Below are positions 55,718-64,000 of a DNA stretch of 64,000 nt, piece after piece (the first letter of the stretch is position 1; every line of letters starts with the position of its first letter). Source of the stretch: Streptomyces anulatus (GTDB taxonomy: Bacteria > Actinomycetota > Actinomycetes > Streptomycetales > Streptomycetaceae); the NCBI RefSeq assembly GCF_000721175.1, contig NZ_JOEZ01000007.1, positions 434,001 through 498,000 of the forward strand. The letters run 5' to 3'. Position numbers and translations under genes: made by a program. Below the pieces are notes generated by a model. That model worked only from the letters and a program-made list of their open reading frames with translations, was not told the DNA's origin and did no database searches.

Positions 55718-56412
55718 GGAATCACCTGAGGGCTGGAGGAGCTCGGCGTGCACGGGGGACGGCACGGGCGCGGAGGACCGACCGCGTGTGCCGCGAAGAC
55801 GGGGATCTGTCCTTTGTAGCTGCTCAGCTGTCTGCTGACGGGCTGTGGGCATGGCCGCTCCTGTCCGCGTTCACTCGAATGGCACTCGAATGGGTGGGTC
55901 GCGGGGGTTTCGTGCATGTTTCGGGATGCACGGAGAACGTCTGCGGGCCGGGTCGTGCGGGGTTGTTCCGCGTACCGGGAAAGCCTTCCCCGCGTCCGCG
56001 GGTGGGAAATCCGGCGCTGCGTCGACTACTCGGTGGTAGCCGACCGCTCGGGCCCCGCCGCACGCGACGCGCACGCCCCCGGTGGGCGGGGGGAGTCCGA
56101 AGCGCCCCCACGGGTTCCGGATACCCGTTCTGTGGCGCCACACGGCAGCCTTCCCTGTGGCAGGGAGGTCCACAAGGCTGCGTACGGGGGGAAATCGGCC
56201 AAACCCCCAGGTGAGCGGAGTGACGGGGGATCACGGGCGAGGCGGATGGGGCGCCGGTGGGGAGGCGCGCGGCGGTCGGCCCCGGATCCGGTGAGCCGTC
56301 CGCGCGCCGTGGCAGCCCGCCACGGACGGCCGCTACCGTCAGGGGTGACGGAAGGGACGCACACCGTCGTGCGTCCCCTCGGATGCGCAAGTCCCCTGTA
56401 AAGGTGGAGTAC
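55718..56412. other. Divergent glgE/glgP promoter region
   Basis: 695 bp with no coding-like frame. Directly repeated CACTCGAATGG at 55872-55882 and 55883-55893 is the clearest motif and could be a regulator site for the glgE operon. The rest is GC-rich, without palindromes or terminators that I can support. Confidence 0.55.
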
Positions 56413-59082
56413 GTGAAGGCCATTCGTCGATTCACCGTGCGTCCTGTCCTCCCCGAACCCCTCCGACCCCTCCACGACCTCGCGCGCAACCTGCGATGGT
56501 CGTGGCACACCGAGACCCGTGAGCTCTTCCGGTCCGCCGACCCCGAGGGCTGGCGGCCCGCGGACGCCGACCCCGTGCGCCTGCTCGGCTCGCTGTCCGC
56601 CGGGCGGCTGGCCGAACTGGCCGGGGACGAGGAATACCTCGCCCGCCTCGCCGAGGCCTCCGCGGACCTGGCCGAGTATCTCGACGGCCCCCGCTGGTAC
56701 CAGGAACAGCTGGCCGCCGGAGCCGAACTCCCCTCCGCCGTGGCCTACTTCTCACCCGAATTCGGCGTCAACGCGGCGCTGCCCCAGTACAGCGGCGGCC
56801 TCGGCATCCTGGCCGGCGACCACCTCAAGGCCGCCAGCGACCTCGGCGTCCCGCTCATCGGCGTCGGCCTGCTCTACCGGCACGGCTACTTCCGCCAGAC
56901 CCTCTCGCGCGAGGGCTGGCAGCAGGAGCACTATCCCGTCCTCGACCCCAACGAACTCCCGCTCGACCTGGTCCGCGAGGCCGACGGCACGCCGGCGCGC
57001 GTCGTCCTCGCCCTGCCCGGCGGACGCTCGCTGCACGCGTGCGTCTGGCTCGCCCGGGTCGGCCGCGTGCCGCTGCTCCTGCTCGACTCCGACGTCGAGG
57101 AGAACGCGCCGGGCGAACGCGACGTCACCGACCGGCTGTACGGCGGCGGCAGCGACCACCGGCTGCTCCAGGAGATGCTGCTCGGCATCGGCGGGGTGCG
57201 CGCGGTGCGCACCTGGTGCCGGCTGACCGGCACCCCGGAGCCGGAGGTGTTCCACACCAACGAGGGCCACGCCGGCTTCCTCGGCCTGGAGCGCATCCGT
57301 GAACTGGCGGACACCGGACTCGAGTTCGACGCCGCGCTCGAAGTGGTCCGGGCCGGGACCGTCTTCACCACCCACACCCCGGTGCCCGCCGGGATAGACC
57401 GTTTCGACCGGCAGCTGATCGCCCGCCACTTCGGCGACGACGGCGAACTGTCCGGCGTACCCGCCGAGAAGATCCTCCGGCTCGGCACCGAGACCTGTCC
57501 CGGCGGCGAGCCCGAGCTGTTCAACATGGCGGTGATGGGCCTCCGGCTCGCCCAGCGCGCCAACGGCGTCTCCACCCTGCACGGGGCCGTCAGCCGGGAG
57601 ATGTTCTCCGGGCTCTGGCCGGGGTTCGACCCCGCCGAGGTGCCCATCACCTCCATCACCAACGGGGTCCACGCACCGACCTGGGTCGCCCCCGAGGTGT
57701 TCCGGCTCGGCGCGGGCCAGGTCGGCGAGGGCCGTGCCCACCAGGTGCTGGCGGGCGGCCCGGTGGCCGACGAGGACTCCTCACAGGCCGGCACTCCCCG
57801 CCGCTGGGACTCGGTGACCGGCATCGCCGACCAGGAGATCTGGGACCTGCGTCGGGACCTGCGCGGACAACTGGTCACCGAGGTCCGCCGCCGCCTCTAC
57901 GCCTCCTGGCGCCGGCGCGGCGCGGGCACCGCAGAGCTGGGCTGGATCGACGGCGTCCTCGACCCGGACGTCCTGACGATCGGCTTCGCCCGGCGGGTCC
58001 CCTCGTACAAGCGGCTCACGCTGATGCTCCGCGACCGCGACCGGCTGCGGGCACTGCTGCTGCACCCGACGCACCCGGTCCAGATCGTCGTCGCGGGCAA
58101 GGCCCACCCCGCCGACGACGGCGGCAAGCGGCTGGTGCAGGAGCTGGTCCGGTTCGCGGACGACCCGCGGGTGCGCCACCGCATCGTCTTCCTGCCGGAC
58201 TACGGCATGGGCATGGCGCAGAAGCTCTACCCGGGCTGTGACGTCTGGCTCAACAACCCGCTCCGCCCGCTGGAGGCGTGCGGTACGAGCGGGATGAAGG
58301 CGGCGCTGAACGGCTGCCTCAACCTGTCCGTGCGCGACGGCTGGTGGGACGAGTGGTTCGACCCGGACTTCGGCTGGGAGATCCCCACCGCCGACGGTTC
58401 GGCGGTCGACGAGGACCGCCGCGACGAGCTGGAGTCGAACGCCCTGTACGCCCTGATCGAGGACCGGGTCGCCCCGCGTTTCTACGACCGGGGGGCCGGA
58501 GGTCTGCCCGACCGCTGGATCGAGATGGTCCGCTCCACCCTGGTCAACCTCGGTCCGAAGGTGCTCGCGGGGCGGATGGTGCGCGAGTACACGGAGCGCC
58601 TGTACGCCCCCGCCGCGCAGGCCCGGCGGGCCCTGGAGCCCGGAATCGCGCGGGACCTCGCCCAGTGGAAGGCCAAGGTCAGGGCGGCCTGGCGCGGGGT
58701 CTCCGTCGATCATGTGGAGTCGGTGACCGACACCGCGGAGGGCGGTTCGGCGGAGCTCGGCGCCACCCTGGCGCTGCGGGTGCGGATCGCGCTCGGCGGC
58801 CTGGCCCCCGACGACGTGGAGGTCCAGGTGGTGGCGGGCCGGGTCGACTCCGGCGACGCCATCGCGGACGCCCAGATCTTCCCGCTGAAGCCGGCGGGCG
58901 GCCAGGACCTGGAGGACCGCTGGCTGTACGAGGGACCGCTCGCCCTGGACCGGACGGGACCGTACGGCTACACCGTGCGCGTCCTGCCCGCCCACGAGCT
59001 GCTGGCCACCAGCGCCGAACTGGGCCTGGTCGCGCTGCCGACCGAGGTGATGGGGGAGGGCGCGGGCGTGCTGATGCGCTGA
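56413..59082 (+). CDS. glgP: Alpha-glucan phosphorylase
   Basis: 889 residues from the GTG at 56413 (KAIRRFTVRPVLPEPLRPL after the start); GGTGGAG is close upstream, and ATG at 56383 is the alternative. It begins with DUF3417 (LHDLARNLRWSWHTETREL), then a GT35 phosphorylase domain: VAYFSPEFGVNAALPQYSGG, FHTNEGHAGFLGLERIREL, RRVPSYKRLTLML, IVVAGKAHPADDGGKRLVQ, and EACGTSGMKAALNG, where Lys629 should bind pyridoxal phosphate. It releases glucose 1-phosphate from alpha-glucan and is divergent from the biosynthetic glgE operon. Confidence 0.94.
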   Translation: MKAIRRFTVRPVLPEPLRPLHDLARNLRWSWHTETRELFRSADPEGWRPADADPVRLLGSLSAGRLAELAGDEEYLARLAEASADLAEYLDGPRWYQEQLAAGAELPSAVAYFSPEFGVNAALPQYSGGLGILAGDHLKAASDLGVPLIGVGLLYRHGYFRQTLSREGWQQEHYPVLDPNELPLDLVREADGTPARVVLALPGGRSLHACVWLARVGRVPLLLLDSDVEENAPGERDVTDRLYGGGSDHRLLQEMLLGIGGVRAVRTWCRLTGTPEPEVFHTNEGHAGFLGLERIRELADTGLEFDAALEVVRAGTVFTTHTPVPAGIDRFDRQLIARHFGDDGELSGVPAEKILRLGTETCPGGEPELFNMAVMGLRLAQRANGVSTLHGAVSREMFSGLWPGFDPAEVPITSITNGVHAPTWVAPEVFRLGAGQVGEGRAHQVLAGGPVADEDSSQAGTPRRWDSVTGIADQEIWDLRRDLRGQLVTEVRRRLYASWRRRGAGTAELGWIDGVLDPDVLTIGFARRVPSYKRLTLMLRDRDRLRALLLHPTHPVQIVVAGKAHPADDGGKRLVQELVRFADDPRVRHRIVFLPDYGMGMAQKLYPGCDVWLNNPLRPLEACGTSGMKAALNGCLNLSVRDGWWDEWFDPDFGWEIPTADGSAVDEDRRDELESNALYALIEDRVAPRFYDRGAGGLPDRWIEMVRSTLVNLGPKVLAGRMVREYTERLYAPAAQARRALEPGIARDLAQWKAKVRAAWRGVSVDHVESVTDTAEGGSAELGATLALRVRIALGGLAPDDVEVQVVAGRVDSGDAIADAQIFPLKPAGGQDLEDRWLYEGPLALDRTGPYGYTVRVLPAHELLATSAELGLVALPTEVMGEGAGVLMR

Positions 59083-59094
59083 GCGCGCCATGGC

Positions 59095-59133
59095 GAACGG
59101 CCCGGGAGGGGGCGAACCCCTCCCGGGCCGTTC
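59095..59133. terminator. Bidirectional terminator between glgP and the M4 protease
   Basis: GAACGGCCCGGGAGGGG (59095-59111) pairs perfectly with CCCCTCCCGGGCCGTTC (59117-59133) around GCGAA. A 17-bp stem between convergent genes. Confidence 0.93.
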
Positions 59134-59171
59134 CGTGTGTGCTCCCTCCGGGCCGGTGAGACCCGGTGGGA

Positions 59172-61205
59172 TCAGAAGGTGAGCTTGAAGCTGTTGATCC
59201 GCCCGGTGTCCTGCCGCGCGACGTCCTGGACCTTCAGCTTCCAGACCCCGTTGGCCACCTCGGACGAGGCGTTGACCGTGTAGGTCGCCACCACGTTGTC
59301 CGCGGAGTCGCCGGAGGAGGAGTTCTTCAGCCGGTAGGCGGTGCCGTCCGGGGCCACCAGGTCGATGACCAGGTCACCGCGCCAGGTGTGCGTGATGTCC
59401 ACGCCGACCTTGAGGGTGCTCGGCGCGTTGCCGGCCACACCGGAGACGGTGACCGAGCTGGTGACGGCCGCGCCCGCGTCCGGGATGTTCACGACGGTGG
59501 TGTTCTCGAACACCTTGCCGCCCGGGTCGCCGCCGCCGGGGCGGGCGCCCACGTTGATGCCGGCCCAGGCGTGGGCCACGGCCGCGTACTCGGGGCTGGT
59601 GGCCCCGTACAGCTCACTGGCGACCGCGAGCGTGCCGGTGCGAGCGGCGGCGTAGTTGGTCGTCGAGGTGAACTTGGTGGTGAGCGCCTTGAACCAGATC
59701 AGCGAGGCCTTGTCCCGGCCGATGCCGGTGACCGGCAGCCCGTCGGAGGTCGGGGAGTCGTAGCTGACGCCGTTGATCGTCTTGGCGCCGCTGCCCTCGG
59801 AGAGCAGGTAGTACCAGTGGTTGGCCGGGCCCGACGAGTAGTGCACGTCGACGTTGCCGATGCCGGAGTACCAGTAGTCCTTGGAGCTGCCGTCCCTGCT
59901 CGGCTTGTCCATGTAGCGCAGCGGGGTGCCGTTGCCGCGGATGTCGATCTTCTCGCCGACCAGGTAGTCGCCCTGGTCCTGGGAGTTGTTCGCGTGGAAC
60001 TCGACGGCGGCGGCGAAGATGTCGGACGTCGCCTCGTTGAGACCGCCGGACTCACCGCTGTAGACGAGACCCGCGGTGTTCGAGGTGAGACCGTGGGTCA
60101 TCTCGTGGGCGGCCACGTCGATGGAGGTCAGCGGCTTGGCGTTGTTCGCGCCGTCGCCGTACGTCATGCAGAAGCAGCTGTCCTGCCAGAAGGCGTTGAC
60201 GTAGTTGTTGCCGTAGTGGACGCGGGAGTACGCGCCCACACCGTCGCCCCGGATGCCACTGCGGCCGTGCACGTTCTTGAAGTAGTCCCAGGTGAGCGCG
60301 GCTCCGTAGTGGGCGTCGGCGCCCGCGGTCTCGGCGTTCTGCGGAGTGCCGTCGCCCCAGATGTCGTCCGGGCCGGAGAACAGCGTGCCGGTGCCGGAGC
60401 TGCCCCGGTTCAGGTTGTACGTCTTGTGGTTGCCGCGCGTGGTGTCGGTCAGCGTGTACGAGGGCGCGGTGCCGAGGGTGACCTGGCCGCCGTACTGCGT
60501 GTTGCCCGTGCCGTTGTGGACGGCCTGCCACTCGTAGAGCTTCTCGCCGGAGGAGGCGTCGGTGAGTACGTGCAGCTCGTTCGGGGTGCCGTCGTGCTGG
60601 AGCCCGCCGACCACGGTCTCGTACGCGAGCTGCGGCGCGCCGCTGCCCAGCCACACCACCTTGCGCGGGGCCTCGCTGGCCTCCTTGGCCTTCGAGCCCT
60701 CGGCCTTCGCCGCGCCGAGCGCCTGCTTCTCGGCCGCGGCCGGGGCCACGTCGGCGGTGAGGCCGACGGCCTTCAGCTGCGCACTGGTCGCCCTCGACGC
60801 CTTGCTGACGCCCTCGGTCGCCCCGGCCGCGGACTCCTTGACCACGAGGTCGCCGCCGAGGACGGGAAGCCCGTCCAGGGTGCGCTCGTAGCGGGTGTGC
60901 GTCGTGCCGTCGCGGTCCTGGACGACATCGCGGACCACGAGCTTCTCGGTGGACCCGAGACCGAGTTCCCTGGCGGTGGCCGCCTTGGTGGCGTTGGCCT
61001 CGCTGAGCAGCTCCGCGCGCTGGGCGGGGGAGAGCTTGACGGGCAGGGCTCCCGGGTCGGCCTTCGTGCCGGCGGTGATGCCACCGAGCGGGGCCGAGGC
61101 GGGGGTGGCGGTAGCGGCGCCGGAGGGAACGGCGACGGCTATGAGGGCTGCTGCGGCTATCAGAGCGCCGGTCGCGGTGGCGCGACGGCTGGGCGTGGAT
61201 CTCAC
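59172..61205 (-). CDS. Secreted M4 neutral zinc metalloprotease with P-domain
   Basis: 677 residues. Signal peptide ATGALIAAAALIAVAVPSGAATA. FTP and PepSY-type propeptide at about residues 50-210 (RYERTLDGLPVLGGDLVV; YETVVGGLQHDG). Catalytic domain with zinc motif IDVAAHEMTHGLTSN (His367, Glu368, His371) and GGLNEATSDIFAAAVEF supplying the third ligand. HYSSGPANHWYYLLSEG is the usual late motif. The C-terminus is a proprotein-convertase-like P-domain (VVNIPDAGAAVTSSVTVSGV, HTWRGDLVIDLVAPDGTAY). Exported thermolysin-type protease. Confidence 0.95.
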   Translation of the reverse strand: MRSTPSRRATATGALIAAAALIAVAVPSGAATATPASAPLGGITAGTKADPGALPVKLSPAQRAELLSEANATKAATARELGLGSTEKLVVRDVVQDRDGTTHTRYERTLDGLPVLGGDLVVKESAAGATEGVSKASRATSAQLKAVGLTADVAPAAAEKQALGAAKAEGSKAKEASEAPRKVVWLGSGAPQLAYETVVGGLQHDGTPNELHVLTDASSGEKLYEWQAVHNGTGNTQYGGQVTLGTAPSYTLTDTTRGNHKTYNLNRGSSGTGTLFSGPDDIWGDGTPQNAETAGADAHYGAALTWDYFKNVHGRSGIRGDGVGAYSRVHYGNNYVNAFWQDSCFCMTYGDGANNAKPLTSIDVAAHEMTHGLTSNTAGLVYSGESGGLNEATSDIFAAAVEFHANNSQDQGDYLVGEKIDIRGNGTPLRYMDKPSRDGSSKDYWYSGIGNVDVHYSSGPANHWYYLLSEGSGAKTINGVSYDSPTSDGLPVTGIGRDKASLIWFKALTTKFTSTTNYAAARTGTLAVASELYGATSPEYAAVAHAWAGINVGARPGGGDPGGKVFENTTVVNIPDAGAAVTSSVTVSGVAGNAPSTLKVGVDITHTWRGDLVIDLVAPDGTAYRLKNSSSGDSADNVVATYTVNASSEVANGVWKLKVQDVARQDTGRINSFKLTF

Positions 61206-61814
61206 GCGGACTCCTTCTGCGAGGGGGGTACCGGCGGCGCTGGACGGGCCGTCCGGACGGTGCAGGCGGTGCGCAGAACGGGGTGAAGAGTGTCAGCAGA
61301 TGACCACGCCTGTCAGGGGCGCGTCAACAACTTGGCCGGTTTTCGTTCGTTGCCGGAAAGGTCATGTTCGTTGAGCGGACGTTTCGCCGATCGTTGCCGC
61401 AGCGTTACCGGGAGTTGGGGAGCCCGGTATTCACAGGGTGGTCACAGGTTTCGTGCGCCACGGGCACCGCACCGCCGCGGGCGGGGAGAGGCGTGATGAC
61501 CGCCTGATGAGACGGCGTCGGGTTCTGGCCAGATCCGCACGCCGGAATGTGCCGGTCCGTCAGGATGCGGCCCGGGGTGGAGAACGGTGCCCGGACGCTC
61601 GCGCTCGCGTGCTCAGGCGCTCGCGTCCGGCGGGGACGGCCGGGGCGGTGGAGGTGACGCCGATGGAGAACGCGGTGGCCGGTGCGGCCGTGATCGCGCC
61701 CGGGTGGCGGTAACGGGTGGCGGCCGTCCGAGTGGGTCCTGCCTTCGCGTAGGAGTCACTACGCGCGGCGCACCTGCCACACCTGGACCGGGGTGTCGTA
61801 CGGCATGCCCCCCG
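61206..61814. other. Region between the M4 protease and element A3, with a short gene relic
   Basis: 609 bp. The left part is the protease promoter region. A plus-strand frame at 61438-61713 has no family features and poor coding bias and is not called. At 61759-61806 the minus strand reads MPYDTPVQVWQVRRA then TAG, with good codon bias. This looks like the last 15 codons of a gene whose upstream part has been replaced by element A3. Identity unknown. Confidence 0.45.
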
Positions 61815-61986
61815 CTCAGGGCCTGTCGGGTGGCCTTCGACCGGAAAGGCGGACGCGGTCCGGTGCGTGCGGTTCCAAGGCGCCGGGATGTCCCCGTAGC
61901 GGAGCTACCAGGGCATCTCGGCGACGCTGTAAGCGTGCGTGCCAGGGCGTGGCCGCCGGGTCAGAGGCCACCCGACAGGCTCTCAG
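61815..61986 (-). repeat. Stop-codon element A3 (family A, complete)
   Basis: The only complete family A copy, about 162 bp between CTCAG direct repeats at 61815-61819 and 61982-61986. Terminal inverted repeats are (G/A)GCCTGTCGGGTGGCCT. The right-hand CTCAG contains the ABC-transporter stop (TGA on the minus strand, 61983-61985). The central stem CCGGGATG (61883-61890) with CATCTCGG (61914-61921) differs from A2 by paired substitutions. Core boxes GTGCGTGCGGTTCC and GCGTGCGTGCCAGGGCG are present. Confidence 0.88.
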
Positions 61987-63863
61987 GCCAGACTGTCCTT
62001 CCACGTCCGGTGCAGCCCCGCGAACCGCCCCGTACCGCCGATCAGTTCGGCCGGCGCGCCGTCCTCCACGATCCGGCCGTGCTCCATCACCAGCACCCGG
62101 TCCGCGATCTCCACCGTGGAGAGCCGGTGGGCGATCACCACCGCCGTGCGGCCGTGCAGCACCGTGTCCATGGCCCGCTGCACGGCCCGCTCGCCCGGGA
62201 TGTCCAGGGAACTGGTCGCCTCGTCCAGGATCAGTACCGCCGGGTTCGCCAGCAGGGCGCGGGCGAAGGCCACCAACTGCCGCTGGCCCGCCGAGATCCG
62301 CCCGCCCCGCTTGCGCACGTCGGTGTCGTAGCCGTCCGGCAGGGCGGCGATGAAGTCGTGCGCGCCGATCGCCTTCGCGGCCTGCTCGATCTCCTCGCGG
62401 GTGGCGTCCGGGCGGCCGATCGCGATGTTCTCCGCGACCGTCCCGGAGAACAGGAACGCCTCCTGCGTCACCATCACCACGCCCCGCCGCAGCTCGGCGG
62501 TGTGCAGGTCGCGCAGGTCCGTGCCGTCCAGCAGGACCCGGCCGTCGGTCGGGTCGTAGAAGCGGGCCAGCAGCTTGGCGAGCGTGGACTTGCCCGCGCC
62601 CGTGGAGCCGACGACCGCCACCGTCCGGCCCGCAGGGATGTGCAGGTCGAAGGTGGGCAGCACCTCACCGCCCGTACGGTAGGCGAACCGCACCCCGTCG
62701 AACGTGACCTCCCGGCCCGGGAGTTCGCCGGAGAGCGGCGGCAGCTCCCTGGGCCGGTCGGTCTCCGGGACGTTCGGCGTCTGGGCCAGCAGACCGGCGA
62801 TCTTCGTCAGTGAGGCGGCCGCCGACTCGTAGGAGTTGAGGAACATCCCCAGCCGGTCGATCGGGTCGTACAGCCGGCGCAGATACAGCACCGCCGCCGC
62901 CAGCACCCCGAGCGCCAGCGTCCCGTCCGCCACCCGGTAGGCGCCCCACAGCACCATGCCGGCCACTGCCGTGTTCGCGATCAGCCGCGAGCCGACGACA
63001 TAGCGCGCCATCTCCAGGATCGCGTCGCCGTTCCTCCGCTCGTGGTCGCTGTTCAGCGCGCCGAACACGGCGTCGTTGCTCCGCTCCCGGCGGAACGCCT
63101 GCACCGGGCGGATGCCGTTCATCGTCTCCGCGAACTTCACGATCACCGCAGCGATCGCCGTCGACCGCGCCGTGAACGCGACGGACGCCCGCCGCCGGTA
63201 CATCCGGACCATCAGATACAGCGGTACGAAGGAGAGCGTGGCGATCGCGCCGATCCCCAGGTCCAGCCAGAGCAGCACCAACGAGATCGACACGAACGAC
63301 AGGACCACGCCGATCAGTTCCTGGAGCCCCTCGCTCAGCAGCTCCCGCAGCGACTCCACGTCCGTCGTGGAGCGCGAGATCAGCCGGCCCGAGGTGTAGC
63401 GCTCGTGGAAGTCGACGCTGAGCGCCTGCGCGTGCCGGAAGATCCGGCCGCGCAGATCGAGCAGCACGTCCTGGTTGATCCGCGCGGAGGCCCGGATGAA
63501 GCCGTACTGGAGGATGCCCGCGCCGACGGAACACAGTGCGTAGCCGACGGCGACCGCGATCAGCGGGCCGTAGTCGTGGTCCCGGAACGCCGGAACCCCG
63601 CTGTCGATCGCGTACGCCACCAGCAGCGGGCCCGCCTGCATCGCGACCTGCTGGACCAGCAGGAGCAGCGCCGCCACCGCGACCCGGCCGCGCATCGGGG
63701 CCAGCAGCGAGAACAGCAGCGCCCTCGTCGCCCCGGGCGGCGCGGGCAGGTCGTCCTGGTCGAACGGGTCGTCGGAGAGGGGCGGTTCGGGCGCGGCCGG
63801 ACTCTTCGCCCGGTGGTCGCCCTCGGCCGCCGGGAGCGAGGCGTCGTCGGTGGTCGTGGTCAT
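61983..63863 (-). CDS. ABC exporter half-transporter (downstream partner)
   Basis: 626 residues: six-helix membrane domain at about residues 50-340, then ATPase with VVGSTGAGKSTLAKLLARF (Walker A), RISAGQRQLVAFARALL (signature, with ISAGQ instead of LSGGQ) and AVLILDEATSSLD (Walker B). The degenerate signature is typical of one subunit of heterodimeric multidrug exporters. Its start overlaps the stop of a second ABC gene by ATGA, confirming a pair. Substrate unknown. The stop lies in element A3. Confidence 0.93.
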   Translation of the reverse strand: MTTTTDDASLPAAEGDHRAKSPAAPEPPLSDDPFDQDDLPAPPGATRALLFSLLAPMRGRVAVAALLLLVQQVAMQAGPLLVAYAIDSGVPAFRDHDYGPLIAVAVGYALCSVGAGILQYGFIRASARINQDVLLDLRGRIFRHAQALSVDFHERYTSGRLISRSTTDVESLRELLSEGLQELIGVVLSFVSISLVLLWLDLGIGAIATLSFVPLYLMVRMYRRRASVAFTARSTAIAAVIVKFAETMNGIRPVQAFRRERSNDAVFGALNSDHERRNGDAILEMARYVVGSRLIANTAVAGMVLWGAYRVADGTLALGVLAAAVLYLRRLYDPIDRLGMFLNSYESAAASLTKIAGLLAQTPNVPETDRPRELPPLSGELPGREVTFDGVRFAYRTGGEVLPTFDLHIPAGRTVAVVGSTGAGKSTLAKLLARFYDPTDGRVLLDGTDLRDLHTAELRRGVVMVTQEAFLFSGTVAENIAIGRPDATREEIEQAAKAIGAHDFIAALPDGYDTDVRKRGGRISAGQRQLVAFARALLANPAVLILDEATSSLDIPGERAVQRAMDTVLHGRTAVVIAHRLSTVEIADRVLVMEHGRIVEDGAPAELIGGTGRFAGLHRTWKDSLA

Positions 63864-64000
63864 CGGGCACTGCCTTCCTCGGCGGGGACCTGCTGGACGG
63901 GGGCGCCCACCGGTGAGGCGGGAAGCCCCTCGGCGCCTTCGTGCCCCCGCGCCGTACGGGCCGGATCGCCGTGCTCGGCTCCCGACATCAGCCAGGCGTA
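63860..64000 (-). CDS. ABC exporter upstream partner (C-terminal fragment at window edge)
   Basis: The last 46 codons before TGA at 63860-63862, reading YAWLMSGAEHGDPARTARG and ending VQQVPAEEGSAR. The frame is open to the edge and coupled by ATGA to the next gene. It is taken as the partner half-transporter from position and overlap; no diagnostic ATPase motif lies within the window. Confidence 0.65.
   Translation of the reverse strand, partial: YAWLMSGAEHGDPARTARGHEGAEGLPASPVGAPVQQVPAEEGSAR

Noticed and set aside
59166..61286. 706-codon plus-strand frame opposite the M4 protease
   Set aside because: Val/Gly/Arg-rich antisense shadow; the protease has signal peptide, HEMTH motif and P-domain.
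61438..61713. 91-codon plus-strand frame upstream of element A3
   Set aside because: Arg/Ala-rich, no ribosome site, poor third-position bias and no recognisable motif.

Overview
The window is high-GC DNA with almost exclusive G/C third codon positions, many GTG starts and frequent ATGA stop/start overlaps. It encodes the tip-growth coiled-coil proteins FilP and Scy, so it is from Streptomyces. From memory, the gene order follows the SCO5390-SCO5451 stretch of the S. coelicolor chromosome. This is core chromosome, not a plasmid or prophage; no RNA gene, CRISPR array or intact transposase gene was seen.

Layout. 1-5.2 kb: a partial luciferase-like oxidoreductase, a small Zn-ribbon-like protein and two tandem ABC-2 transporters. 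5.3-10.3 kb: filP and the giant coiled-coil gene scy. 10.5-13.3 kb: short-chain acyl-CoA genes (methylmalonyl-CoA epimerase, thiolase, MeaB-type GTPase). 13.5-21.1 kb: small secreted proteins, an Asp-rich PepSY protein facing a two-component system, a MarR regulator, three AIM24 paralogues, a DUF3817 protein and a thiamine-binding protein. 21.2-26.3 kb: cslA-glxA-cslZ (beta-glucan synthase, copper-radical oxidase, GH6 lipoprotein). This block appears inserted: cslZ has lost its 3' end and the adjoining MFS gene has lost its 5' end. 26.8-31.7 kb: MarR, a second DUF3817, isobutyryl-CoA mutase large subunit (icmA), TetR, and a thioredoxin-TPR protein. 32.3-34.9 kb: DUF6230, DUF6114 and secreted-protein genes. 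35.2-41.5 kb: central carbon genes pyk, ackA-pta and pfkA. 41.4-46.4 kb: an XRE regulator and a two-component system divergent from a dicarboxylate symporter. 46.5-47.8 kb: a tiny secreted peptide and an imine-reductase-like enzyme. 47.8-59.1 kb: the GlgE alpha-glucan operon (glgE-treS-pep2-glgB) divergent from glgP. 59.2-64 kb: a secreted M4 metalloprotease and one and a fraction subunits of an ABC exporter pair.

The most unusual feature is a set of six non-coding elements of roughly 120-170 bp in two families. In all six, one end lies exactly on the stop codon of a gene. Family A supplies TGA in CTGAG and family B supplies TAG in CTAG. The families have different terminal inverted repeats but share a homologous core in opposite orientation relative to the host gene. 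The core folds into a hairpin, with compensatory changes between two family A copies. At three of the six, the far end of the element has replaced the 3' end of the convergent neighbour (an ABC permease, cslZ and an XRE regulator). Those genes now read through the element into antisense sequence.

Functionally the window joins polar growth (Scy, FilP, CslA, GlxA), acyl-CoA and carbon-storage metabolism (IcmA, Mce, MeaB, Pyk, Pta-AckA, PfkA, GlgE pathway) and several signalling systems. Family assignments come from motifs read by eye; no database search was possible.
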